Source: Mesostigma viride (taxonomy: Eukaryota; Streptophyta; Mesostigmatophyceae; Mesostigmatales; Mesostigmataceae). Taken from it: 64,000 nt of DNA. Both the position numbers and the translations under genes were made by a program. The stretch's first letter is position 1. Each line of letters begins with the position of its first letter. Below are positions 11,432 to 20,691 of this stretch, piece after piece. The stretch lies in the NCBI GenBank assembly GCA_009746045.1, contig RPFO01000406.1:1519030-1583029 (forward strand), given 5' to 3'. The notes beneath the pieces are model-generated. The model saw only the letters and a program-made list of their open reading frames with translations. It was not told where the DNA came from and searched no databases.

Positions 11432-11953
11432 GACCACTGTCGGTGCGTGACGGTGGACAGCAAGCTGCCGACGCGGAGGCAAGGTGGGGAGGGTGCGGGC
11501 AGCCAGGCGATACTTGGCGGCGACACCACGGAGGATCACTGAAATATCCCCCGGCGGCGGAATGGCGTGTAACTGCTGTCGGCTGCCCCCGGCGTCGAAT
11601 ACGGCCAGGAAATCATCCCTGTGCGACATAGCGGCCTGCTCTTCTGCTGACATCTTGTCGGCATCCTTCAGCACAATCCGGAGCACTTTCAGATCTGGCT
11701 GAGGTGCCAGCTGTCGCGACGGTTTCACCCCAGGAAACCGCAATCTGATGCGAGCGAGCACGAGACGATGGTCAGATTCCACCGTGCTGACAGAATCTTG
11801 CAGGACGCGAGCATCGACAACTGAGGGGCGCTGAGCCCGACGTACGCAGACATAATCAAGGCCCACCACCCGATCCGACGGCCCAAAAAAGGTGGCCAGC
11901 TGCTCAGCGGGGCGTGCGAAAGAAGCATTGCATGCAACCAGAGCAGATTCTGC
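11432..11953 (-). CDS. LINE ORF2, piece 2: C-terminal half of APE endonuclease
   Basis: Starts at the Mutator-like element edge with AESALVACNASFA and contains VVGLDYVCVRR followed by STVESDHRLVLARIRLRF. The SDHR motif is the C-terminal catalytic signature of APE-type LINE endonucleases. The upstream half lies 28 kb away at 39897-40847. The frame is continuous once the Mutator-like element and one 9-bp duplication are removed. Confidence 0.87.
11945..11953 (+). repeat. 9-bp target site duplication of the MULE, left copy
   Basis: AGATTCTGC, identical to 39888-39896. Confidence 0.88.
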
Positions 11954-12119
11954 GGTATTTCTTATTCCGGGGCCCAATGGCCGGCGCCGCGCCAGACTCG
12001 CCCGCCTTTGGGCTTTGGGCGTCTTGGAATTTGGCTTTGGGCGTCTTGGAAGTTGGCTTTGGGCGTTTGCTCTTTTGGCAGATTTCTACACTACACTGGT
12101 ACTACGTAAAAAAGCACAG
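11954..12119 (+). repeat. MULE left terminal inverted repeat
   Basis: 166 bp matching the inverse complement of 39725-39887 with a few substitutions and one 3-bp indel (CAG near 12080). Internally it holds tandem units of the type GGGCTTTGGGCGTCTTGGAA. Confidence 0.9.
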
Positions 12120-12606
12120 ACTGGTGCGGCGTAACATTTTTAAACTTGGTAAAATTACCGCCGCACAGCCAGCCAGAACTGGACAAGGTGATGGCCGCAA
12201 GTAGTCGTTGCTGGGCTATCGTATTTGTAGCATGGGGCGTTTCACCGAGTCTACGGTTAGCATGATGGGGAGGATTCCTAACCTTCATTATGTGGGTTAA
12301 GTAGGGGTGCTCATAGTGGCCGGTTTCCCTCGCTTCCTTGTAAACCAGGCTCTGTGTCAAGATCACAGACGACCGGGTAAGTAGTTGTTCCAGTCTGTTC
12401 TAGTTTGTATGACGCCTGCTATTAGGCGTTCTTGTTATTGTCGTTCATCATCGCCGTGACCGTCGTGGCCAGCAGCGTGCTTTTTTTACATACCCGGATG
12501 GTGTCGACTTGTTTATTGATAGCGCATTGGTGAATATCGCTGCATGGAGGAATATCGGCTACAACCCGCGGGAAAGTGCTGGCTCCAATGTGCTTTTTGT
12601 ATGCAG

Positions 12607-12690
12607 GATGACGGCACTGCCAAGCCGGAGACGAATATGACGCTCGTTATAATGCCAGTCATTCAGACCGACTGCGCGACTAGTCAGTGT
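12607..12690 (+). pseudogene. Detached inverted copy of a cargo-gene exon
   Basis: A splice-acceptor-like TGTATGCAG is followed by a sequence reading DDGTAKPETNMTLVIMPV and then QTDCA. This nearly repeats the exon at about 35700-35853 (minus), which reads DDCTAKPETLVIMPNVQTDC. The copy is on the opposite strand near the opposite end of the same element, and it breaks off where the 21-bp minisatellite begins. Confidence 0.7.
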
Positions 12691-13107
12691 GGGATACACG
12701 TTCCTGGTTGTGGGATGTGTTCCTTGTTTTGGGATACTTGTTCCTGGTTGTGGGATGCACTTTCCTGGTTGTGGGATGTGTTCCTGGTTGTGGGATACTT
12801 GTTCCTGGTGGTGGGAAATTCGTTCGTGGTTGTGGGATACATGTTCCTGGTGGTGGGAAACACGTTCCTGGTTGTAGGATACTTGTTCCTGGTTGTGGGA
12901 TACACGTTCCTAGTTGTGGGATAGTCGTTCCTGGTTGTGGGATGCACGTTCCTGGTTGTGGGATGCACGTTCCTGGTTGTAGGATACTTGTTCTTGGTTG
13001 TGGGATACACGTTCCTAGTTCAGTTGTGGGATACTCGTTCCTGGTTGTGGGATGGGTTCCTGGTTGTGGGATAGTCGAGCCTAGTTGTGGGATGTGTTCC
13101 TGGTCCA
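12690..13107 (+). repeat. Minisatellite, about 21-bp unit (TTCCTGGTTGTGGGATACACG)
   Basis: About 20 imperfect tandem units. All long frames through it are repeat artefacts. The same unit resumes at 15566-15726. Confidence 0.9.
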
Positions 13108-13548
13108 AATATAAAGGGGCACGGGCATTAGCGATAGCAGAGGGGGCTGGGGAATAACGTTAGCAGAGGGGCACGGGCACTAACGTTAGTGAAGGGGCAC
13201 GGGCGCTAACGTTAGTGAAGGGGCACGGGCACTAACGTTAGCAGAGGGGGCTGGGCACTAACGTTAGTAAAGGAGCACGGGCACTAACGTTAGCAGAGGG
13301 GCACGAGCACTAAAGTTTGTAAAGGGGCGCGGGCACTTACGTTAGCAGAGGGGGCTGGGGAATAACGTTAGTGAAGGGGCACGGGCACTAACGTTAGCAG
13401 AGGGGGGGAGGGGGGGGGGCACTAACGTTAATAAAGGAGCACGGGCACTAACGTTAGCAGAGGGGCACGAGCACTAAAGTTTGTAAAGGGGCGCGGGCAC
13501 TAACGTTAGCAGAGGGGGCTGGGGAATAACGTTAGTGAAGGGGGGTGG
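13108..13548 (+). repeat. Minisatellite, about 26-28-bp unit with TAACGTTA palindrome
   Basis: Units of the type GGGGCACGGGCACTAACGTT plus AGCAGAG. The array continues at 13812-13880 and 14160-14380 after two retroelement fragments. Confidence 0.85.
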
Positions 13549-13811
13549 GACTCTCCCGTCTTGGACTGCCATGCAGGACAAGACACGGCGGAAGAAGATT
13601 GTCAAGGCGCACACGCCCGACCCTGTGGGCAAGCCCCCTCCCCCCAAGCGGAGGAGGCGTTTTGATGAGTAGTGTAGTTAGTATTTTCTAGATAGCTTAG
13701 AGTTAGGATAGTTCGATCAGGCGGCTTCCTCCACCCCATCCATCACGGAATATGTGCTACATGATCTCCCCACGGAGGCATGTTATAATTTAATTTAATT
13801 TAATTTTTTAA
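13549..13811 (+). mobile_element. LINE fragment (family D): ORF2 C-terminus, 3' UTR and tail
   Basis: Encodes AMQDKTRRKKIVKAH and then PVGKPPPPKRRRRFDE before a stop. A UTR with ACGGAGGCATGTTATAATTT and an AATTT-rich tail follow. Related ends occur at 30222-30310, 43590-43800, 53680-53985 and 59574-59731. Confidence 0.7.
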
Positions 13812-13875
13812 GGGGGGTGGGCATTAACGATAACAGGGGGGGAGGGCACTTACGTTAGCAGAGGGGGCTGTGGAC

Positions 13876-14155
13876 TAACGTTAGTAAATTAATTTATTAA
13901 TTAATAGACACGTGACTGCGTCACGTGAGCATAAGTCCTCAGTGGGAGGGGAACATGGGATGGAATGGATGGTGTAAGCTATCTAGGTCCTAGTTACAGG
14001 GGTGTGGGCACCGCGGCCCGAATCGCTATGAATGCCATACTTGGTCACACGCGGAGCCCCCACAGGCTTGGGGGTGGTAGATCCTTCATCACTACTTGCC
14101 ATCTATCCTTGCGTACCATCTGCCTCCATATTACAGACAAACCAGGAGGCTGCCC
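13876..14155 (-). mobile_element. LINE fragment (family B): ORF2 C-terminus, 3' UTR, hairpin and tail
   Basis: The minus strand matches 45687-45972: a C-terminal coding scrap, a UTR with CCATTCCATCCCATGTTCCC, the hairpin CACGTGACGCAGTCACGTG, and a TTAA-rich tail. Confidence 0.7.
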
Positions 14156-14159
14156 GGGG

Positions 14160-14380
14160 CCGTTAGTAAAGGGGGGAGGGAATTAACGATAGTAGAGGGG
14201 GGAGGGGCACGTACTTACGTTAGCAGACGGGTGTGGGACCTTACGTTAACAGAGGGTGTGTGGGAATTAACGTTAGCCGAGGGGGTGGGCACTAACGTTA
14301 GCAGAGGGGTGTGGAAACTAACGTTAGCAGAGGGGTGTGGAAACTAACGTTAGCAGAGGGGGTGTGGGAATTAACGTTAG
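14160..14380 (+). repeat. Continuation of the TAACGTTA minisatellite
   Basis: About eight degenerate units resuming after the LINE fragment. The shared palindrome is the best conserved part. Confidence 0.8.
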
Positions 14381-15565
14381 GGCCGCGCACTGCCGGCAGT
14401 TACCACTCCCTGTGATGATTGCATGGCTGGCTTGTGGGTTCTTGCATGGGGTAGCACTGCCGGCAGTTACCACTCCTTGATGACTGCATGTCCCCGGCTT
14501 GTGTGTTCTTGCATGGGGTGGCACTGCCGGCAGTTACCACTCCTTGTGATGACTGCATGTCCCCTTTATGCAAGGATGGCTTGTGGGGTCTTGCATGGCG
14601 TGGCACTGCCGGCAGTTACCACTCCTTGTGATGACTGCATGTCCCCTTTATGCAAGGACGGCTTGTAGGGTCTTGCATGGCGTGGAACTGCCGGCAGTTA
14701 CCGCTCCTTGTGATGACTGCATGTCCCCTTGACGCAAGGATGGCTTGTGGGGTCTTGCATGGCGTGGCACTGCCGGCAGTTACCACTCCTTGTGATGACT
14801 GCATGTCCCCGGCTTGTGTCTTCTTGCATGGGGTGGCACTGCCGGCAGTTACCACTCCTTGTGATGACTGCATGTCCCCTTTATGCAAGGATGGCTTGTG
14901 GGGTCTTGCATGGGGTGGCACTGCCGGCAGTTACCGCTCCTTGTGATGACTGCATGTCCCCTTGACGCAAGGATGGCTTGTGGGGTCTTGCATGGCGTGG
15001 CACTGCCGGCAGTTACCACTCCTTGTGATGACTGCATGACAGTCCCCGGCTTGTGTCTTCTTGCATGGGGTGGCACTGCCGGCAGTTACCACTCCTTGTG
15101 ATGACTGCATGTCCCCTTTATGCAAGGATGGCTTGTGGGGTCTTGCATGGGGTGGCACTGCCGGCAGTTACCACTCCTTGTGATGACTGCATGTCCCCTT
15201 GACGCAAGGATGGCTTGTGGGGTCTTGCATGGCGTGGCACTGCCGGCAGTTACCACTCCTTGTGATGACTGCATGTCCCCTTGACGCAAGGATGGCTTGT
15301 GGGGTCTTGCATGGCGTGGCACTGCCGGCAGTTACCACTCCTTGTGATGACTGCATGTCCCCGGCTTGTGTCTTCTTGCATGGGGTGGCACTGCCGGCAG
15401 TTACCACTCCTTGTGATGACTGCATGTCCCCTTTATGCAAGGACGGCTTGTAGGGTCTTGCATGGCGTGGAACTGCCGGCAGTTACCGCTCCTTGTGATG
15501 ACTGCATGTCCCCTTGACGCAAGGATGGCTTGTGGGGTCTTGCATGGGGTGGCACTGCCGGCAGA
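14381..15565 (+). repeat. Satellite array, about 82-bp unit (with about 60-bp variants)
   Basis: Roughly fifteen tandem units contain GGCACTGCCGGCAGTTACCA, then a GTGATGACTGCATG block and a CTTGCATGGCGTGG block. Some units lack the GCAAGGATGGCTTGTGGGG segment. The array is bounded on the right by the 21-bp minisatellite. Confidence 0.9.
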
Positions 15566-15726
15566 GGATACTTGTTCCTGGTTGTGGGATACACGTTCCT
15601 AGTTGTGGGATAGTCGTTCCTGGTTATGTGATACTTGTTCCTGGTGGTGGGAAACACGTTCCTGGTTGTGGGATACTCGTTCCTGGTTGTGGGATGCACG
15701 TTCCTGGTTGTGGGGTACTTGTTCCT
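15566..15726 (+). repeat. Second block of the 21-bp minisatellite
   Basis: Same unit as 12690-13107, so the two younger arrays and LINE scraps appear to have expanded inside one original 21-bp array. Confidence 0.85.
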
Positions 15727-15921
15727 TCATTTCATGTTCGCCGTTATTCCTCCACGCACATCAAGATAGCTATTAAATATTCCCTTGTACATCTAATGAT
15801 GCTACGTCTTGGCTATGCTCACATTACTTGCCCACGCTCCTTGTTATGATAAGCTCACATGGGTCTCATTGCACCCACATATCTTGCAGGATCGTTTAGC
15901 GTGTCCGATTGCAGCTGTGGC

Positions 15922-16112
15922 ATTAATTAATTAATTAATTAGACTCGTGCTCCCGTTTGGGAGTCACGCAGCTGTGGCATGCCTCTAGCATGAAGGAGAA
16001 AGGGGGTCTATGACCTTCCTTCCTGTTGTGCAAACAAAGGGATGAAAGGCAGTTCGGGCTCCGTGACTCCCCAACGGGAGCACGAGTCTAATTAGTTAAT
16101 TAATTAATTACC
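15922..16112. repeat. Two inverted LINE 3'-end stubs
   Basis: Hairpin plus TTAA tail of the central LINE family, minus orientation at 15922-15970 and plus orientation at 16060-16112. Only about 50 bp of each is left. Confidence 0.6.
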
Positions 16113-17542
16113 TACCTACCTGACCTACCTATCAAGTTCTAACTAGCTCACTAGCTCACTAACTGACTAACTATTTTAACTAAGTAAGTACTAACTAACT
16201 ACTAACTAAACAACCCCCGTTGCTCTGCCGAACTAAGTAGATGCCCTTCGATTAAAACGCACAAATCGTGAATGATGCAAGCTACCGTGCCGACGCACAA
16301 TTGATTCTTGCCCCCCTACGCGTCTAAATCTTGTATTGTTGTCAGTAAGCGCTCAACGTGCATGGGGCTAGCTGCCCAAATATGAGATTCCACGGACAAC
16401 ACCGAAAATGAGAAACCACAGTAGCTACCAGCAAGTTACGAACACAGGACCTCCCTAAATCTAGTATCAAGTAACGTTATTTCCCCGTTTCGACGAACTT
16501 GGTCCATTCACAGGTCCATTCACATTTATAGCGGTGAATTAATTGTCACACCTTGCTCAGGCAAAGTGCACCAAGTCCTAAAGCATGTCTCCCCATGTCA
16601 TTCACTTAAATAAGGAAGGGAAATGTAAAGCCATGCAACGTGAAGCCGTATGAAAGGGCATAACCACCCAAATAATCAAGTTGGTACGTATAGTGTCAAC
16701 CATGCGTGTCAGCCGTGCGTCGGTGTCTTCCGAAAACTATACAGCATATCAAGGAGACAACCATATAGTCATGCTTGATCAACCACCGCAAATTGAAACG
16801 CAAATTGAAAAATAATGTATCACAGGCTCAACCGGAACTCCCGATCAACACGTCAGTACCACCCTCTGTAGGCAAGTCCATATCGAACGGACGTAACACC
16901 ACTGAGAGACGGCGTATATAACTAACAAAGATAACCTGCCCCCCCCCGCCCCCAACAGGTAGGGAGCCCCTTGCAGCAGTAGAGAGGACCACGATAAAAA
17001 CAAAGTAAGATAGCGGGTAATCATGAAGTAGACCTACGCATCCCATGACTATGCCACCACCAATTAGCTCCCCATTACGCAGTGAGAGTTACATCATCTG
17101 GTGGGATTCGACCGACTAGCCAATCGGTGCAGGGGCTTACCACCTCCATCAATTGAGCCACCTCCCCCCAATGGTGGTTCCCCTGACTGCCTGGAGGACG
17201 GGCTTGCCGGGGCGGACGGCATCCAAGGCAGGACTCCCACCACGAACAATTACACTCCCACTTGGTAGTGAGTAGGCCAACTAATGATAACACACACAAA
17301 GGATGCACACTACATACCGGAGCACCCTCACAGGCGTGCGCAGGGCGGGTCTACAACCCTCTACCCTACACTCCATCGCTGTGCAAGTTGCCACGTTTTT
17401 CTCAATAAAAGCTCCATAGAGGCCCTTTAGTGCTGGACATCTGTACCGGTATCGTTAATGGGTTAACACAACCGCGAGCAACTCTTCTTCAGCACTTGAG
17501 CCACAGGAGGATGTCGCACAGGTCGCGCTCGTTCGTCCCACG
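16113..17542. other. MULE interior without recognised gene
   Basis: AT-rich sequence with short-word repeats (CTAACTA type) near 16110-16210. A tRNA-promoter-like stretch lies near 17090-17175 on the minus strand (box-A-like GGCTCAATTGATGG and box-B-like GGTCGAATCCC). I could not fold it into a full tRNA. Confidence 0.35.
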
Positions 17543-17598
17543 TCAGGTGTGGCGGTGTCTTCCCGGTATACCTGCTCCTTCTACCTCTAGGTCACGGC
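17543..17598 (-). CDS. Predicted terminal exon of MULE transposase gene
   Basis: A TGCATGCAG acceptor is followed by a sequence reading RDLEVEGAGIPGRHRHT and then TGA. It is a diverged third member of the repeated 27-codon exon series at 17962-18042 and 18394-18474, sharing the same acceptor context and phase. Predicted from splice signals only. Confidence 0.4.
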
Positions 17599-17961
17599 CT
17601 GCATGCATACAAAGGAAGACAAGAAGATATTATCGGACTTGGGAAGATGCCAAACACGCCCCTGGTAATAAACCCGCATTCTGCTAGGCGTATGTGTGTG
17701 CCATTCTTGACTTAGGTAAATTAACAAAAAAAAGTATACCGATCGACATCATGTGTGGGTGCATGGTCATGTGTATTGGACAATTTGTGTGTGATTTCCT
17801 GTGAGCAAAAATATATGGCCATGTACAAAAAAGCAATCCGGCATGTAGTTCAGGTAGAGAACAACTTACAAAAACTTAAATGATACTACAATCAAATGCG
17901 AGCAAATCAACAACATTGTTAGGTTGTTATTCATGTGTATAAAACATACATCACGATTCAC

Positions 17962-18042
17962 CTGTCAAGTCATCAATGCAGGTCCGGGCATCTTCCCGAA
18001 CACCAAGAGAGGAGCTTTGACCTCCCACCATGACGTCAGGGT
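17962..18042 (-). CDS. Predicted repeated 27-codon exon (copy 2), MULE transposase C-terminus
   Basis: Acceptor TGCATGCAG, 81 nt, donor GTGAAT. Reads PDVMVGGQSSSLGVREDA and then CIDDLT, phase 1 to phase 1. It has the same length, phase and protein pattern as 18394-18474. Confidence 0.5.
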
Positions 18043-18393
18043 CTGCATGCATTCACAAAAAGACATTTATTTCCAAGGTTTTTATGTAAATTAGTTTAAT
18101 ACAGTAGTACATTCCTCAAAACCCGGCCTCTCCGCCAAGTTATAGATTTACTACCTCGCTTTCTCAAAGCTGGCCTATCTCACGTTACCATAAATAGGTC
18201 CCAAGCGATCCCGAGCGTCATGTGAGCAAAACCATGTGGTAAAGACTTAAGGCGCATGTGTGTGTCGATGTCATTGCTTAATTAACAAGTGGGTATGTGT
18301 TTATCTTCACAGCAAGTAAATGTATGCGTGTTTGTTTTAAAACGCATATGGCATGTCGTCAGCGATCCCACAAGCCTGGGGCAAGATTCTCAC

Positions 18394-18474
18394 CTGTTAA
18401 GTTAACGCTCTCTCTGGTATCAGGCATTCCACCCCCTGCAGGAGTGCTTGGGCCTCCCTCCATGGTGTTAGGGA
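18394..18474 (-). CDS. Predicted repeated 27-codon exon (copy 1), MULE transposase C-terminus
   Basis: Acceptor TGCATGCAG, 81 nt, donor GTGAGA. Reads PNTMEGGPSTPAGGGMPD and then ESVNLT. Symmetric phase-1 exons can duplicate without breaking the frame, which fits the tandem series here. Confidence 0.5.
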
Positions 18475-18623
18475 CTGCATGCACAAAAAAAAAAAAACAA
18501 TGGCATTGTCAACTTTGTTGTGATGTACTTGTTAGGGTAAACCGCAATCAATACAACATGCACATGCTCATATTGACTTCATCATTACAATCTAGAGCGG
18601 CTTATTTAAGTTGTATGGCTCAC

Positions 18624-18951
18624 CATTCATCGGTTGTCGTGGTAAATTCTCTGAGAGCTTCTGTCGAAACCCAGCCCTCCGTTTGGAAGGTGCATTGGAG
18701 GCAGCATGGGTTGACGTCAGCTCCGGCATGTCCACTTCGTCCTTCTTCCGTTTGGCACTGCCTTTGTTGCATGCTCGCAAAACCACAGGGTCTTGTTGAA
18801 TCGGCTTAGAGCCCGCTCTTCCCGAAAATTCATTTCCTTCGGCAATAGGCACAACTGTGCTCTCAGTCAAGATCCTACAACTTTCTACACAAGACGCTAA
18901 CAAAACTTTTGCGGCCGTTTCCTTGGCAGTAAAGGAAGCCATCCTCCATGC
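18624..18951 (-). CDS. MULE transposase C-terminal exon
   Basis: Acceptor at 18952-18954 (CAG). Reads AWRMASFTAKETAAKVLL onward, through a basic, nuclear-localisation-like stretch (SAKRKKDEVDMPE) to NLPRQPMN, with a donor GTGAGC at 18617-18623 in phase 1. If that donor is skipped, translation ends at TAG 18592-18594, 11 codons later. Follows exon 19145-19245 in phase 0. Confidence 0.6.
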
Positions 18952-19144
18952 CTGCGGTTCAGGAGTAAAGTGGAACGACATATGCATTGTAGTACATTGT
19001 GGACAACATGCAGGCAATCACATTCAAGCGGATGTCAACGTGAGTTAAGTAATCTCTCCCCCCCACACACAAAAAGATTGCAGGCCAGCAGGTACCAAAT
19101 CTGTGCACATCTAGTCTTTGGCAAAAAGAATGCAGCATATTTAC

Positions 19145-19245
19145 CTGCATGGCTCCGTCAAATGCATTCAATAGTCGCATTTCCAGCTCCTTGTCGTTGG
19201 GTTCAGCTGGCAGTGAGTCATCTTCATGCGGAAAGCGATCACCCT
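19145..19245 (-). CDS. MULE transposase exon, 3' portion (beyond the copia insertion)
   Basis: Reads DRFPHEDDSLPAEPNDKE onward to GAMQ, then a GTAAAT donor. It is the continuation of the main exon at 27282-29627. The copia element and one 5-bp duplication lie between them, and the frame is continuous if they are removed. With the insertion, the main exon instead meets a stop inside the LTR edge. Confidence 0.75.
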
Positions 19246-19943
19246 AGTTAAACTTTCTTCGCACACGCAATGTGAAGGATATGGTTGCAATGCAGCAATG
19301 TGTGAATATGGTTGGAAACGGAGCTTTGTTAAATCGGATAATGTTTACAGCGCTCAACACTTGAGGCTTGCACACGAGCTTGCCAAGTCAAGGCACAACA
19401 CGTGAGGCGGGCTCGCAAGAGATGCCCATTTGGCACTGGCCTATTGTTTATATACTTGTGCACTGTGCTTGCTAGTCCTGAGCAGCCTAGGAGGCCTGCT
19501 CAGTAATAACACTCCCGGTACAGTATTCACTACCTGTACAGCGCCCAGCTCCTATACAGTAGGTCTGCCATACAGGCACAGTGACCACAGAGTACAGTCA
19601 CCACAGTGATTATTGCATCTGCACCTAGAAGTCCAGGACTAAGCCTGCGGTACCAACAGACCACAGGTTAAGGTTCCTATTTCCTGCGTACGACGTATTA
19701 ATCCAATACCGTCGTAGGTACAGCACCTAATTCCTGTCAGCCCAGGAATTACTGTCGACCCCATATGTCGTCGGCAAATATTCACGTCCGACTTAGAAGA
19801 ACAGCCGGCTCGCGCTCGCGCGCGACCGGGAAGTCGGAACGCCATAACTTTCTTGATACTTGTCGGAATGAACTCGTTCCGGTGCCGCTGGAATCGCAGA
19901 GATATGCCGAATCAGGATCACGCCAATGCGCTTGGCGTTAACT
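19246..19943 (-). repeat. Copia 3' LTR
   Basis: Direct repeat of 26586-27281, near-identical. On the minus strand it is the downstream LTR, preceded by a purine-rich tract. Confidence 0.92.
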
Positions 19944-19966
19944 CCAATCCTTTCTTTTCTTGAGCT
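19944..19966 (-). promoter_or_regulatory. Polypurine tract of the copia element
   Basis: The minus strand reads AAGAAAAGAAAGGATTGG immediately before the 3' LTR, the expected plus-strand primer site. Confidence 0.7.
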
Positions 19967-20691
19967 GTAGCAGCTCACACAAGTCTACATACAAACACAC
20001 ACAATGGGTACTGGATATCCTCCCCAGACTACAAGTCACAACCCGCTGGGCATGACAGTCAGCTTGGATTCCTTATTATATGTACATAGCACCCATACTG
20101 GCTCAGGAGCACAAACAAATTACAATGAGTCCCTATCCCTTCACGGGAGGCTCGTTGTGTTACCCATGTACAAGAGGTTGGCCAACTGTGGCAGCCCATA
20201 GGTGTTCAGCTAAGAACTTGAGAAGTATGTACAACCTTCAGGACCTTAGGCGAAACCCCACAGATCACCCACAACAGCTCATCAGAAAACATTGCTGACC
20301 CCCAGACGGGAGTCGGCGCCGGTCTGCTGCCCCTTATCGAACCAGACACAACATCTACGCGAAGCACATGCAAAACACAAGCTCCCATACTCGTTCCAAC
20401 CGTGGAAAATCAGGGGACCTGTCGCCACCTCACCAGCATGGTGGATGGGTCAGCCAGTCCGTGAAACTCCGCCTTAAGACGGCACCAGGGAATCGAACCC
20501 CGCCCACAAACCACAGATCTGGGGAAACCTCAGACTGAGATGAAAACCCCAGATAGACATCTCTCCATCAGAGACAATGTCAGACATTCCCACACCAGAG
20601 ACATGTCTCACCCCTCAAGGTGTGCTCAGGATTATGTACAATCAAGCTCCCAGCCTGATATCCAGAGACTTAAGCACCCAGCTCTCAGCTT
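19967..20691 (-). other. Copia 3' untranslated region
   Basis: About 700 bp between the pol stop and the polypurine tract with no coding frame. It includes a box-B-like GGGGTTCGATTCCC near 20490 on the minus strand, without a complete tRNA. Confidence 0.5.

Noticed and set aside
12544-13157. Long frames rich in VVG, CGI or PTTRN repeats
   Set aside because: Translations of a 21-bp minisatellite, with no independent coding sign.
14381-15565. Possible CRISPR array
   Set aside because: The whole unit repeats with no unique spacers, in a eukaryotic context; it is a tandem satellite.
17090-17175. tRNA gene or tRNA-derived SINE
   Set aside because: Box-A and box-B-like words are present on the minus strand but no full cloverleaf can be drawn, and no second copy was seen in the window.
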